Program-made: the position numbers and the translations under genes
Shown: positions 30,304-37,230 of the stretch, in pieces
Layout of the letters: every line of letters starts with the position of its first letter
Numbering within the stretch: the first letter of the stretch is position 1
The notes under the pieces: model-generated
What the model was told of the DNA's origin: nothing
Seen by the model: only the letters and a program-made list of their open reading frames with translations
The model's database searches: none
IMG/VR virus record: IMGVR_UViG_3300031712_000159
Location: 1 to 37,230 of that record
DNA: 37,230 bases
From: a virus
Reading direction: 5' to 3' (one strand)

Positions 30304-30860
30304 TAGCGTTTGCCTATTATAGCGCGCAGTCTTTTTGAACAATCAGTCAACTCGGTTTCGTTCATTTCGTACAACTGCTTTCCCGAAATGCGTGGCTGAA
30401 GCAAGTATTCATTTACCCGGTTCCATCCATCTTCCTTGCTTCCGGTAATGCCGAGTTTGCTGAGCAACGTAAGAACCAGTGAACGGCTCTCCCTCAAATC
30501 ATGACTAACCTGAACAGTCTGCAGGCGATTTATTAATTCGTCAAGCTGATGCTCGTTTAATTCCTTTGTGCTTCTTGCGCTATAGGATGCAAGCAAATCG
30601 GCTTTTAAATCCATTAATCCCTTCTTTGCCAGGATAGCGTGAAACTGTCTTATTTTATCTTTTTTATCCATTTTAAAGTCTATTAATTCAACATTAAAAC
30701 CACTATCGAGCGCTTCGTAAAAAGTTTTATCAGCTTCATCACCGGTCATTTTAAAACTTGGTATCCCGTCAATAAGGCCGTGCAGCTCTTCATTATTAGG
30801 ACTAAAAAGGATCTTAACTCTCTTAGGATCTACTTTTTTGTTGTACATTGATATTTCCAT
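30303..30860 (-). CDS. GemA-like regulatory protein
   Basis: This 185-aa protein has a middle part, KIRQFHAILAKKGLMDLKAD and STKELNEHQLDELINRLQ (about 68-112), that follows the GemA/DUF1018 pattern. The C-terminal part, VLTLLSKLGITGSKEDGWNR and LLQPRISGKQLYEM, is the companion domain in Bacteroidota relatives. An extra N-terminal domain (residues 1-60, YNKKVDPKRVKILFSPNNEE) is not usual. In Mu, GemA modulates host and early gene expression. Confidence 0.65.
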   Translation of the reverse strand: MEISMYNKKVDPKRVKILFSPNNEELHGLIDGIPSFKMTGDEADKTFYEALDSGFNVELIDFKMDKKDKIRQFHAILAKKGLMDLKADLLASYSARSTKELNEHQLDELINRLQTVQVSHDLRESRSLVLTLLSKLGITGSKEDGWNRVNEYLLQPRISGKQLYEMNETELTDCSKRLRAIIGKR

Positions 30861-30885
30861 GATTTCCGTGTTTTTATAATTGTTA

Positions 30886-31383
30886 TTATTCGCCTCTGTA
30901 TAATCTCATTGTTGGCTCTACATAAGGAATCCCAATCAAATCAAACAAATCGCTCTCTTCCCTTATTTCGTGCTTTACTCCAAGTTTGTATAAATATCCG
31001 TGTTCAGCAAAATAACCTGCATAAGTCCATCCAAATCCAAGTACATTATGGCTGTATTCTGCGCTTCCTGTTCTTATGGCATATTGAAAACCGAAGTTCC
31101 CTGGCTCAGCAAAAAATAAATCGAGTTTTATTCCTTCAGGCAGCAAACGCTGTGTATAATAGCATGGCAATTCTCCTTTTACTTTCTGCCATTGGTTTAC
31201 AACCGTTGCAATGCCACTTGCGAATAAACCAATCTCGTAAGGTTTAGGAATGGCAACAAGTTCAATATCCCTGCATTCAACTTTCATTCTGCGAATGCTT
31301 CCGGCAATCTCAATACGTTCGCAATGCGGTGCAAGCATTGCTTTGTACTTTTCTGCCAATTCAAGTGCGTAGTGATATTCCAT
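30886..31383 (-). CDS. PolX-like nucleotidyltransferase
   Basis: From ATG 31383 the product is 165 aa (MEYHYALELAEKYKAML). The catalytic core is complete: G-S-x-R-R (IEIAGSIRRMKVE), D-x-E (CRDIELVAIP) and a third acidic residue in KLDLFFAEP. The finger-like FGFQYAIRTGSAEY follows, as in family X polymerase palm domains. It lacks the fingers/PHP domains of full PolX, so it may be a template-independent or gap-filling transferase. The ATG follows the RecA-like ATPase stop by 1 bp; the longer frame (to 31458) would overlap that gene by 74 bp. Confidence 0.72.
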   Translation of the reverse strand: MEYHYALELAEKYKAMLAPHCERIEIAGSIRRMKVECRDIELVAIPKPYEIGLFASGIATVVNQWQKVKGELPCYYTQRLLPEGIKLDLFFAEPGNFGFQYAIRTGSAEYSHNVLGFGWTYAGYFAEHGYLYKLGVKHEIREESDLFDLIGIPYVEPTMRLYRGE

Positions 31384-31384
31384 T

Positions 31385-32008
31385 TTAATTTGATTTAAAA
31401 TCACCCCAGTATTTTTTTGCTCCTTCGTACCATATTGTGTATTCTCCGGTTTCGCCAATGTACCTGCCTTTGCTTATTGCCTTGTATCCTTCAACCCATA
31501 CCTTCAGCGAAGCATCGTACATTACACTTTTTGCAGCTCTGCCTGCAGGCGATTTACCATCAGCATGAGAAATAAGTATTATCAACTTGTTCCGGTGTTT
31601 CTCCTTCAGCTCGCGGTAACTTTTATAGTTCAATCCTGAGTACTGGAAGCTGTCGATAATAACAACCCCTGGGGAATGTTTTTGGCTCAATCGTTCACTC
31701 AACGCTGCAATTGGCTCATGCACAAATCTTACTCTCGTTGCAACTTCATCCATCTTCACCGCTATCAATGCATTCTGTAATGTGGCCTCAAATTCTTCCT
31801 CCAGGGAGTTGTAAATAACTTTTTCAAACTGACTGATATATTTTGCAAGCTGTAAAATGAATCTCGTTTTTCCAGAGCTGCTATTACCATACACAAACCA
31901 TATTCCGCGCACTTCCGGTGTACCGAAAGCATCCTTCCACTCATTTTCAAATTCAAATACTTTTTTCTTCATGTTCAGCAGTTCTGTAATCGAGTAGGCT
32001 CTATTCAT
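31385..32008 (-). CDS. RecA-like P-loop ATPase
   Basis: This 207-aa protein has Walker A YGNSSSGKTRF (about 40-50) and Walker B GVVIIDSF (about 112-120). The segments between (KVIYNSLEEEFEATLQNAL, RNKLIILISHADGKSPAGRAA) follow the DnaB/RadA-type core. It probably acts on DNA during replication or transposition. It lies 44 bp downstream of the MuB-like gene and is coupled to the PolX-like gene. Confidence 0.72.
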   Translation of the reverse strand: MNRAYSITELLNMKKKVFEFENEWKDAFGTPEVRGIWFVYGNSSSGKTRFILQLAKYISQFEKVIYNSLEEEFEATLQNALIAVKMDEVATRVRFVHEPIAALSERLSQKHSPGVVIIDSFQYSGLNYKSYRELKEKHRNKLIILISHADGKSPAGRAAKSVMYDASLKVWVEGYKAISKGRYIGETGEYTIWYEGAKKYWGDFKSN

Positions 32009-32052
32009 ATTAATGCTTTCTTCCTTTATCTTACACTTGCTAATTACTTTTA

Positions 32053-32928
32053 CTATGCTACTCTTCTGCTCTTTTTAATTTCATCGTATATCCTTCTAAG
32101 GCTGCAATCGGTTGCTACAATCATTTTCCGTACATCTGCTTCAGGAGCATTAGCCTTAATGATCATAGCAGCATGTGCCTGTTTAAAATCAGTACTGTCG
32201 GCAGCTCCATCGGGAGTGGCTCTCTGGTACCTGCTTCCGTAACGACTGAATAATTCAGTATAACCAACCTTCTTATTGTCGATACTGCGCTGTATTTTGG
32301 CTTTCAGTCCGTCGGCTCCCATCATGTACCATCCGCAGGTGCGTTCAAGAGCGTTCCATAAAGCTTTCAGTTCAAGAAAGGCACCGTAATCGAGGTCACC
32401 GGCTTCATCAAGAATAATGAGGGGGGCCGGAAGCGACTTCAGATAAAAGACCAAATCCGCGTACACTTCCGAGTACTTACCTGCATACCCCACCCCAAAT
32501 TCTTTAGCAATGGCCCTTACTAATTTCTGTTTGCTCTTTACCTGGCTGCAATCAATATAAACTGCATCGGTATTGCTGCGTACATACACTTTTGCTGTGT
32601 AGCTTTTGCCAATATCAGCAACATCGCACAGTAAACGGCTTGCAGCATGATCCTGGCAAAACTTCAACTGTCCACTCACAAATTTGAATACAGGAGTATC
32701 AGCGGTGTTCCACTTTGCTTCGTTGGTAACGCTTAACTCAAGTATCCTGGCAAGCGATATCCAGTTTGCATTGCTCAGTATTCTTTCGGTTTTACCGTTC
32801 TTTATCTGCGAGTACTGTGCAGTATTAATGCCCAGCGATAAAGCGAATTTTGCATCGCTTCCGGTAAAGTTTACCCTGCGCTTGCCGAGTTCCTTTACAA
32901 TTGTTTGTTTTAAAGTTTCTGTAATCAT
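32053..32928 (-). CDS. MuB-like transposition ATPase
   Basis: This 291-aa AAA+ protein delivers target DNA to the transposase. It has an N-terminal helix-turn-helix (about 22-65, SLGINTAQYSQIKNGKTERI), Walker A DVADIGKSYTA (102-112) and Walker B LIILDEAGDLDYG (170-182). A C-terminal SLRRIYDEIKKSRR tail follows. The arrangement HTH-AAA matches MuB, as does position after the transposase. Confidence 0.9.
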   Translation of the reverse strand: MITETLKQTIVKELGKRRVNFTGSDAKFALSLGINTAQYSQIKNGKTERILSNANWISLARILELSVTNEAKWNTADTPVFKFVSGQLKFCQDHAASRLLCDVADIGKSYTAKVYVRSNTDAVYIDCSQVKSKQKLVRAIAKEFGVGYAGKYSEVYADLVFYLKSLPAPLIILDEAGDLDYGAFLELKALWNALERTCGWYMMGADGLKAKIQRSIDNKKVGYTELFSRYGSRYQRATPDGAADSTDFKQAHAAMIIKANAPEADVRKMIVATDCSLRRIYDEIKKSRRVA

Positions 32929-32958
32929 GGTCTTTTGGTCTTTTAGGTTTATATTGGA

Positions 32959-33255
32959 TTAAGTAGTTTTAACTGATTTTACTTTATATTTAAGAAATCC
33001 AAAATTTATGTAAGGAGGTTTATGAATAGGTAATACCTTCCCAACTTTTACAGATGTTAAAGGGATATATGCACCCTTCCATATTTCGGTTTGATATGGT
33101 ATTGCTTTTAAAATAATACCATCTTTATCTACCTGGAATTCTAAAAAATCTTGTCCTTTGTCTTCCAGTTCAATAATTAGTGCAGCATTAACATCAATTG
33201 ATATCTGCGGCTTTTCTAATTCTAATTTTTCAATGCTTACTTTGGTCTTTTTCAT
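32959..33255 (-). CDS. Hypothetical protein between MuA- and MuB-like genes
   Basis: This 98-aa beta-rich protein (VSIEKLELEKPQISIDVNAA, FLEFQVDKDGIILKAIP) has no motif I recognise. It starts 9 bp after the transposase stop, so it is in the same transcript. A transposition accessory is only suggested by location. Confidence 0.5.
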   Translation of the reverse strand: MKKTKVSIEKLELEKPQISIDVNAALIIELEDKGQDFLEFQVDKDGIILKAIPYQTEIWKGAYIPLTSVKVGKVLPIHKPPYINFGFLKYKVKSVKTT

Positions 33256-33264
33256 ATTTTAGTT

Positions 33265-35295
33265 TTATATTGATTCAATTCCGCGTTCTGTATAAAAGTC
33301 ACCACTGTATTTTTCAATAAGCGCATCATAATTGGCTTCGCTTTTTTCCTGCATACTGTCGCTGTTTACTGCTGCTATTTCTACAGGAGTATTCACAGCC
33401 TTTTCAAAACTATCGTTGCGTATTATTTCAACCCTTGTGGTCTTCTCAGCCTTATTATCCTTAATCATTTTATCGTAGCTGCTTATATACTTCGCCTGAT
33501 CCTGCCTTGTGGTTTCATCGGCATCGGTACGCTCGGCCATTGCCTCATTGTAGCGTGTAATAAGCGAGCAGGTGTCAATAAAACAATCGTTCTGGTATAT
33601 GTACACTTCTTTTATCTCGTCGTTGCTGTCTGGCAACCAGTAAGCCTGTACGCTGTAATTGTTCGGGAGCAGTCTGCCAATTATCGAAGGATGGCTCAGC
33701 TGGTATTCCTGGTATTGAACTTTTACTGCCTGGTTCCTCGTAACTGAGGTCGTTGTTAAATGTCCAATAGCACGCATCAGAACCGGACGGTTTATTTTCG
33801 GGGCATCAGGGTTCATGTTATGCTTCAGCACACCCATTCTGGTCATTCCCGGATACATTTTCTGATTACTGTGTAAAGCATTGTTGTATTGGTTTACATC
33901 GTTCATGTCGTCGGCAACAAGTTCATTGTAATCGAAAGTCTTTTCCTTGTATTCATCATTGCTTTCGGTATTGCTTTTAGGCTGATCAATCCTGTAAGCT
34001 TCACTTTTTGCCCACCAACGGCCTATTCCACCGTGATTACTTTTTTCAACACTGTATTTCTTTATCTTGTTGAAATGCTCGGCTCGTTTCTCCTGGCTGT
34101 TACTTGGAGCGCAGAAGCGAACAAACGTGAACATTTTAGCAAGTTCAGCAGCAAATTCATTCATTAAATGGTGTTCAACTTCCACTTCCATTGGCATTCC
34201 GAAGCCGTTATCATCAATAAACCGGAACATATCCCTGAAGCATTCAAATACCAGGCTCATATCCTTCTTCTGACTGTACGATTTTCCAATAACACAACCG
34301 CTGGCAACATCATAAGCGTAATAAGCCTTAACACGAATACCATTGTGCATTTTGCGCGGCAAATCCCTGTCGTCCATTGAAATCTTACTGAATGCGAAGA
34401 AAGGAGAGTGCCTTCTGAAATGCGGACGATACACGTTATTGTACTGAAGCGTACCTGATCGGTATTTTGCAACCACAGCAGCGTTATTTGGTTTGTTCAG
34501 ATAATTCCATATAGTTGCTTCGCTAAGTACTATTGGCTTTCCGTCTTCTTTAATAAAATCCTTGCGGTCAATTATCTCACCGGTCATTAAGTCCACCACT
34601 TCAATGGCTCCTCCTAAAAACTGTAAATACAAATCGTGAACATCGTTGCTGAAAGGTTTATTTTTCATGCAATACAGTGAAAGGATCAGGCGTTCAATGG
34701 TAGCAGTAACCTTTCGAGTATTTTGATTGCAGAACTTACCCGATATAAGGCTTTCGTATCCACTCTTCAGGTAATCCTTCAATTTCATTTTCAAACGCTT
34801 TTCGCTGGCAGGAAGAGTGTGGGGATATTCATCATTTTGTACGAGCATTACAGCCTCCGTCATATTTCCCCACATCTTACTGCATGATCCTTGTTTGCTT
34901 TTACGAATGGCCTTCGTTTCATTCAACACAATATGCATTGCATTCAATACCGATGCATTTGCAACATATTCGCGCTGGTAATCTTCCGGCAGCATCCTTC
35001 CATCGTACAACTTGTACATGGAATAAAACTCCACGGCTTTAGGATCCTTCTCCAGGCATCCTGCAAGTCCGCTTTTTTTGGCTGATTCTTTAGGATCACC
35101 GTATTTAATAATGATCTGTTCTTTCACCCCCGATGGGAGGCTATCGAACTTAACCAGGGCCGGAGTACCGTAACATCCCCTGCGGATAACCTCCAACTTA
35201 CCTCTTTGAGTGTAGTGGCGGTAATTGGCTATTGATATAATATCGGGAACCAATTCTCCGTGTTGTATAGCAAGTGTGTTATTATAATATTCCAT
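33265..35295 (-). CDS. MuA-like transposase
   Basis: This 676-aa protein has an N-terminal DNA-binding region (RRGCYGTPALVKFDSLPSGV). The catalytic core has FSKISMDDRDLP (Asp308/309), the strand EVEVEHHL at about 370-377 where the second catalytic acid falls, and PSNSQEKRAEHFNKIKKY with Glu402/406. Then come LHSNQKMYPGMTRMGVL and a beta-barrel domain (KVQYQEYQLSHPSIIGRLLP). It cuts and joins phage ends during replicative transposition. The second catalytic position reads Glu rather than Asp. An intrinsic terminator lies just upstream of the gene. Confidence 0.9.
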   Translation of the reverse strand: MEYYNNTLAIQHGELVPDIISIANYRHYTQRGKLEVIRRGCYGTPALVKFDSLPSGVKEQIIIKYGDPKESAKKSGLAGCLEKDPKAVEFYSMYKLYDGRMLPEDYQREYVANASVLNAMHIVLNETKAIRKSKQGSCSKMWGNMTEAVMLVQNDEYPHTLPASEKRLKMKLKDYLKSGYESLISGKFCNQNTRKVTATIERLILSLYCMKNKPFSNDVHDLYLQFLGGAIEVVDLMTGEIIDRKDFIKEDGKPIVLSEATIWNYLNKPNNAAVVAKYRSGTLQYNNVYRPHFRRHSPFFAFSKISMDDRDLPRKMHNGIRVKAYYAYDVASGCVIGKSYSQKKDMSLVFECFRDMFRFIDDNGFGMPMEVEVEHHLMNEFAAELAKMFTFVRFCAPSNSQEKRAEHFNKIKKYSVEKSNHGGIGRWWAKSEAYRIDQPKSNTESNDEYKEKTFDYNELVADDMNDVNQYNNALHSNQKMYPGMTRMGVLKHNMNPDAPKINRPVLMRAIGHLTTTSVTRNQAVKVQYQEYQLSHPSIIGRLLPNNYSVQAYWLPDSNDEIKEVYIYQNDCFIDTCSLITRYNEAMAERTDADETTRQDQAKYISSYDKMIKDNKAEKTTRVEIIRNDSFEKAVNTPVEIAAVNSDSMQEKSEANYDALIEKYSGDFYTERGIESI

Positions 35296-35306
35296 AGTGC
35301 TTGGAT

Positions 35307-35343
35307 AAAAAAACAGTGCCTCACCCCGAAGGGATCGGCACTG
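35307..35343 (-). terminator. Intrinsic terminator/attenuator upstream of the transposase
   Basis: On the minus strand the hairpin is CAGTGCC - 16 nt - GGCACTG with an inner CCC/GGG pairing, followed directly by T7 (plus-strand A7, 35307-35313). It sits 7 bp after the 77-aa gene and 12 bp before the transposase ATG, so it would cut early transcription before MuA unless read through. Confidence 0.8.
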
Positions 35344-35350
35344 AGCTTCT

Positions 35351-35584
35351 TTAAATTTTACTTGTGAATTTTCTTAATTGTCTTACATTACCTAAAGCAA
35401 CACCATTACATTCCTGGTATTTACTTTCTAAATTGACGGATATGGTATCACTTGATCCGTGAATTTCAGTTTTCATCAATAATTTCAGAACAATTGTGTT
35501 TCCAAGAGAAGAATCCTTTTCTTTTACTTGTTGTGCTGATCTTAGTATATCTTCAAGATCACGAATGTTAATTGATATTTCCAT
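35351..35584 (-). CDS. Hypothetical early protein
   Basis: This 77-aa protein (MEISINIRDLEDILRSAQQV; later TISVNLESKYQECNGVALGN) starts 18 bp after the Ner-like gene. I see no motif. It is placed before the attenuator, so it and the Ner-like gene would be expressed even when transcription stops there. Confidence 0.55.
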   Translation of the reverse strand: MEISINIRDLEDILRSAQQVKEKDSSLGNTIVLKLLMKTEIHGSSDTISVNLESKYQECNGVALGNVRQLRKFTSKI

Positions 35585-35602
35585 ATTGCTCAGATTTTGG
35601 AA

Positions 35603-35788
35603 TTATTTACTTTTTAATAATATTTTGCGACTTTCAATTATCTTTTCAGCAGCATTTCTCACTTTATCGGTCAATGTTCGTTTACCGTTTATTTGTTGCC
35701 ATGCTGTACTCAAGGCATATCCTGTCATTTCGCTGATTAGTTGGTAATCGCCCTTCCTTAATTTTGCCTTTAAATTTGCTTTTGCCAT
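35603..35788 (-). CDS. Ner/Cro-like small DNA-binding regulator
   Basis: This 61-aa basic protein has a single helix-turn-helix-like segment ISEMTGYALSTAWQQINGKR (about 18-37). It is the first gene of the leftward early operon, divergent from the repressor, with its promoter between them. That is the location and size of Ner in Mu, which shuts down early and repressor transcription. Confidence 0.65.
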   Translation of the reverse strand: MAKANLKAKLRKGDYQLISEMTGYALSTAWQQINGKRTLTDKVRNAAEKIIESRKILLKSK

Positions 35789-35822
35789 TATTTTATACTT
35801 ACATTTGTGTCGGATAACTTTG

Positions 35823-35830
35823 CAAATATA
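35823..35830 (-). promoter_or_regulatory. Early promoter -7 element (leftward)
   Basis: TATATTTG on the minus strand fits the TAnnTTTG consensus exactly. A partial -33 match (CTTG) lies 21 bp upstream. Transcription would begin about 25-30 bp before the Ner-like gene. On the plus strand TAACTTTG at 35815-35822 also fits and could serve the repressor. Confidence 0.6.
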
Positions 35831-35843
35831 CTGTGATAATTTC

Positions 35844-35915
35844 TAACAATGCAAGTTTTCTGTTAAAATAATTCACTATTTTTTGTTATAATTATTAACA
35901 ATGAAATGTTAATAT
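35844..35915. promoter_or_regulatory. Operator region between repressor and early operon
   Basis: Three copies of TGTTAnnAT occur at 35861, 35884 and 35907, and TAACAAT occurs twice (35844 and 35896). The region is very AT-rich and contains TATAAT before the repressor. Repeated half-sites in the divergent gap are expected for the CI-like and Ner-like proteins; which protein binds which is not known. Confidence 0.45.
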
Positions 35916-36613
35916 CCGATAAGATTAAGACCGTCAGAACGTTATTAGGGCTTTCACAGGATAAATTCGGTGAAGGTATTGGCCTAACACGTTCAAGTAT
36001 GGCTCAAATTGAAACCGGAAAACAGAAAGCTCCGGTAGAGTCAATACTGGAGATTGTGAAAATTTATAACATTCCTTACGCTTATTTTTTTGAAGATGAT
36101 CTGGCTCTGATCAGTGAGGTAAATGATAAGCTCAAGAATAAATCGCTTACTAAAAATAGGAAGTACCATGAATCAACCAGGGAATCTTCCATTGTAGATG
36201 ATACCAATTTTCACTATATACCTCTAATACCAGTGGAAGCAATTGCAGGATTAAGCAAAGGCGATGTTCAGGTTATGGAATATGATGTTACCAGCCATTA
36301 TAAAATACCTGAATTTAATGGGAAAGCAGACTTTCTTATACGCGTATGTGGCACATCTATGGCACCTAAATACTACAACGGAGATATTCTTGCTTGTAAA
36401 CGTATCGAAGAACTAACTTTTATTCAGTGGGGGAAGGTTTATGTTATGGATACCATTCAGGGGCCGTTAGTTAAGCGTTTATATTCTTGTCCCGGTAAGG
36501 ATGACTGTATTATATGTCATTCTGATAACATGGATATGTATCCACGCTTCCAGATTACAAAAAATGATATTCGTTCCATTTCAATAGTCATAGGAACCAT
36601 CCGACTGGAATAA
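35906..36613 (+). CDS. CI/LexA-type phage repressor (XRE HTH + S24 peptidase)
   Basis: This 235-aa protein has an XRE helix-turn-helix at residues 5-60 (LSQDKFGEGIGLTRSSMAQIETGK). The linker carries a LexA-like cleavage bond Ala114-Gly115 (VEAIAGLSKG). The S24 peptidase has nucleophile Ser151 in CGTSMAP and Lys190 in GPLVKRLYS. It maintains lysogeny by blocking the leftward early promoter. The intact cleavage site and dyad predict RecA-dependent self-cleavage and SOS induction, unlike the non-cleavable c repressor of Mu. Confidence 0.92.
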   Translation: MLISDKIKTVRTLLGLSQDKFGEGIGLTRSSMAQIETGKQKAPVESILEIVKIYNIPYAYFFEDDLALISEVNDKLKNKSLTKNRKYHESTRESSIVDDTNFHYIPLIPVEAIAGLSKGDVQVMEYDVTSHYKIPEFNGKADFLIRVCGTSMAPKYYNGDILACKRIEELTFIQWGKVYVMDTIQGPLVKRLYSCPGKDDCIICHSDNMDMYPRFQITKNDIRSISIVIGTIRLE

Positions 36614-36680
36614 AACCACTTGTTCCACACGCACACGCTTTTTTACATTCATTAAAATGGGTTACACTTCATAATACATT

Positions 36681-36728
36681 GATATTTAATGTATTTTATT
36701 AAATATCTGCCATCAATATGACATATTG
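36681..36728. promoter_or_regulatory. Two adjacent palindromes
   Basis: GATATTTAAT (36681-36690) and ATTAAATATC (36698-36707) form a perfect 10-bp dyad with a 7-bp spacer. CAATATG-A-CATATTG (36714-36728) forms a second dyad with a 1-bp centre. Possible binding sites for a phage regulator or the transposase enhancer. Confidence 0.45.
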
Positions 36729-36827
36729 GCGGTGTATTTTCACCCCCCTATGAGGCTAAAAAACCTCGTTTTTATGCACTAAAAGTGTATTTTGTACCCC
36801 TTATCTCGTCCGTTTTTCCACGTTTTT

Positions 36828-36850
36828 GGGTAACCAACTGGGTAACCAAC
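36828..36850 (+). repeat. Tandem 12-bp repeat
   Basis: GGGTAACCAACT is followed by GGGTAACCAAC with no gap. The spacing is close to one helical turn plus two bases. Role unknown. Confidence 0.6.
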
Positions 36851-37078
36851 ATGACACCCATCACATTTTTTACATGATTTTAAGGTCAAAAAACACTTAT
36901 TAAATGAGGTTATAATGTTGGGGCCATAAACAGGCAATAAAGTTTTGCTATATTCCCTTTTTTCCTTAGTTTTGTGGCTGTTTTAAGGGTATTGTAATGG
37001 TAGTATTAACCTGTAAGGGATCACGGCCAGTAAAACGGCTCGTATTATTAACCATCAATTTACCTAAATAGTAGAAAT

Positions 37079-37093
37079 GGGACGTTTCGTTTT
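37079..37093 (+). repeat. Right inner transposase-binding site candidate
   Basis: GGGACGTTTCGTTTT is the inverted partner of 344-358, 14 of 15 positions matching. Confidence 0.65.
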
Positions 37094-37171
37094 GGGGTGC
37101 CCATCGGGCAAAAAATAGTATAACTCGTTAATTATTAGAATTTTTCAGGCAAAAAATAATAATACTTTCTT

Positions 37172-37197
37172 GGACAGTTGGTTTTATGCCCTATACA
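37172..37197 (+). repeat. Right terminal inverted repeat of the prophage
   Basis: The 26 bp begin GGACAGTTGGTTTTATG and end TATACA. The terminal CA agrees with the TG...CA ends of Mu-type elements. The partner is 310-335, where the matching terminal base differs. The remaining 33 bp (37198-37230) are probably host DNA. Confidence 0.65.
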
Positions 37198-37230
37198 TTT
37201 GTTGAATTTGAGAATGCAATAAAAAATATT

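Larger units (their letters stand above)
36614..37171. other. Gene-free right end of the prophage
   Basis: No convincing ORF lies between the repressor stop and the right terminus. The stretch holds two palindromes (36681-36707, 36714-36728), a 12-bp tandem repeat (36828-36850), a weak GAGG/CCTC stem with T-run near 36752-36776, and the inner transposase site at 37079-37093. It would hold binding sites needed for transposition or packaging rather than genes. Confidence 0.6.

Overview
The window holds an essentially complete Mu-like (transposable) prophage of about 36.9 kb in a host of the phylum Bacteroidota. The host assignment rests on AT-rich DNA, promoter elements of the Bacteroidota TAnnTTTG type, and protein families I know mainly from that phylum (DUF2586-like sheath, DUF6046-like tail protein, and the W-P-D-W / SGFG / GSRL small-protein family). 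The left edge is the C-terminal end of a host ABC-F ATPase gene (2-268). About 40 bp further on are inverted terminal sequences (310-358) matching sequences at the far right (37079-37197). These are probably the transposon ends; I found no clean target-site duplication.

Layout. (1) Left arm, leftward: from 17618 down to 387 lie head protease/scaffold, a fibre-like head protein, major capsid protein, holin, amidase, a one-piece spanin candidate, sheath, tube, a frameshifted tail-assembly chaperone, tape measure, baseplate genes, tail fibres and a Dam-like methylase. (2) Rightward module: 17799-23451 holds small and large terminase, gp36-like protein, portal, gpF-like and gpG-like head proteins and a gp37-like protein. 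It diverges from the left arm at a control region with three copies of a 7-bp sequence. (3) A perfect palindromic terminator (23457-23476) separates it from the converging early operon. (4) Early/middle region, leftward from 35788 to 23512: Ner-like regulator, small protein, intrinsic terminator, MuA-like transposase, MuB-like ATPase, RecA-like ATPase, PolX-like nucleotidyltransferase, GemA-like protein, DUF3164-like protein and many small genes. (5) A divergent LexA/CI-type repressor at 35906-36613, followed by a gene-free right end full of palindromes and repeats.

The standout is a diversity-generating retroelement (DGR) at 26327-28710, inside the early/middle transcript. It has a DGR-type reverse transcriptase, one 75-bp template repeat (TR) and two tandem target genes, each with a 75-bp variable repeat (VR). 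Every TR/VR difference falls on a TR adenine (15 of 20 in VR1, 11 of 20 in VR2, none at the other 55 positions). The TR is bracketed by an 18-bp two-part inverted repeat absent from both VRs. The targets are small proteins with no visible tail-attachment or export signal, unlike the classical tail-fibre target. A small gene overlaps the RT stop by ATGA and carries an in-frame TAA. No Avd gene is recognisable.

Other notable structures: a -1 frameshift in the tail chaperone, a possible second one at the portal/gpF junction, signal-peptide-like N-termini on capsid and scaffold, two tRNA-like T-arm fragments, and a family of heptanucleotide tandem repeats.
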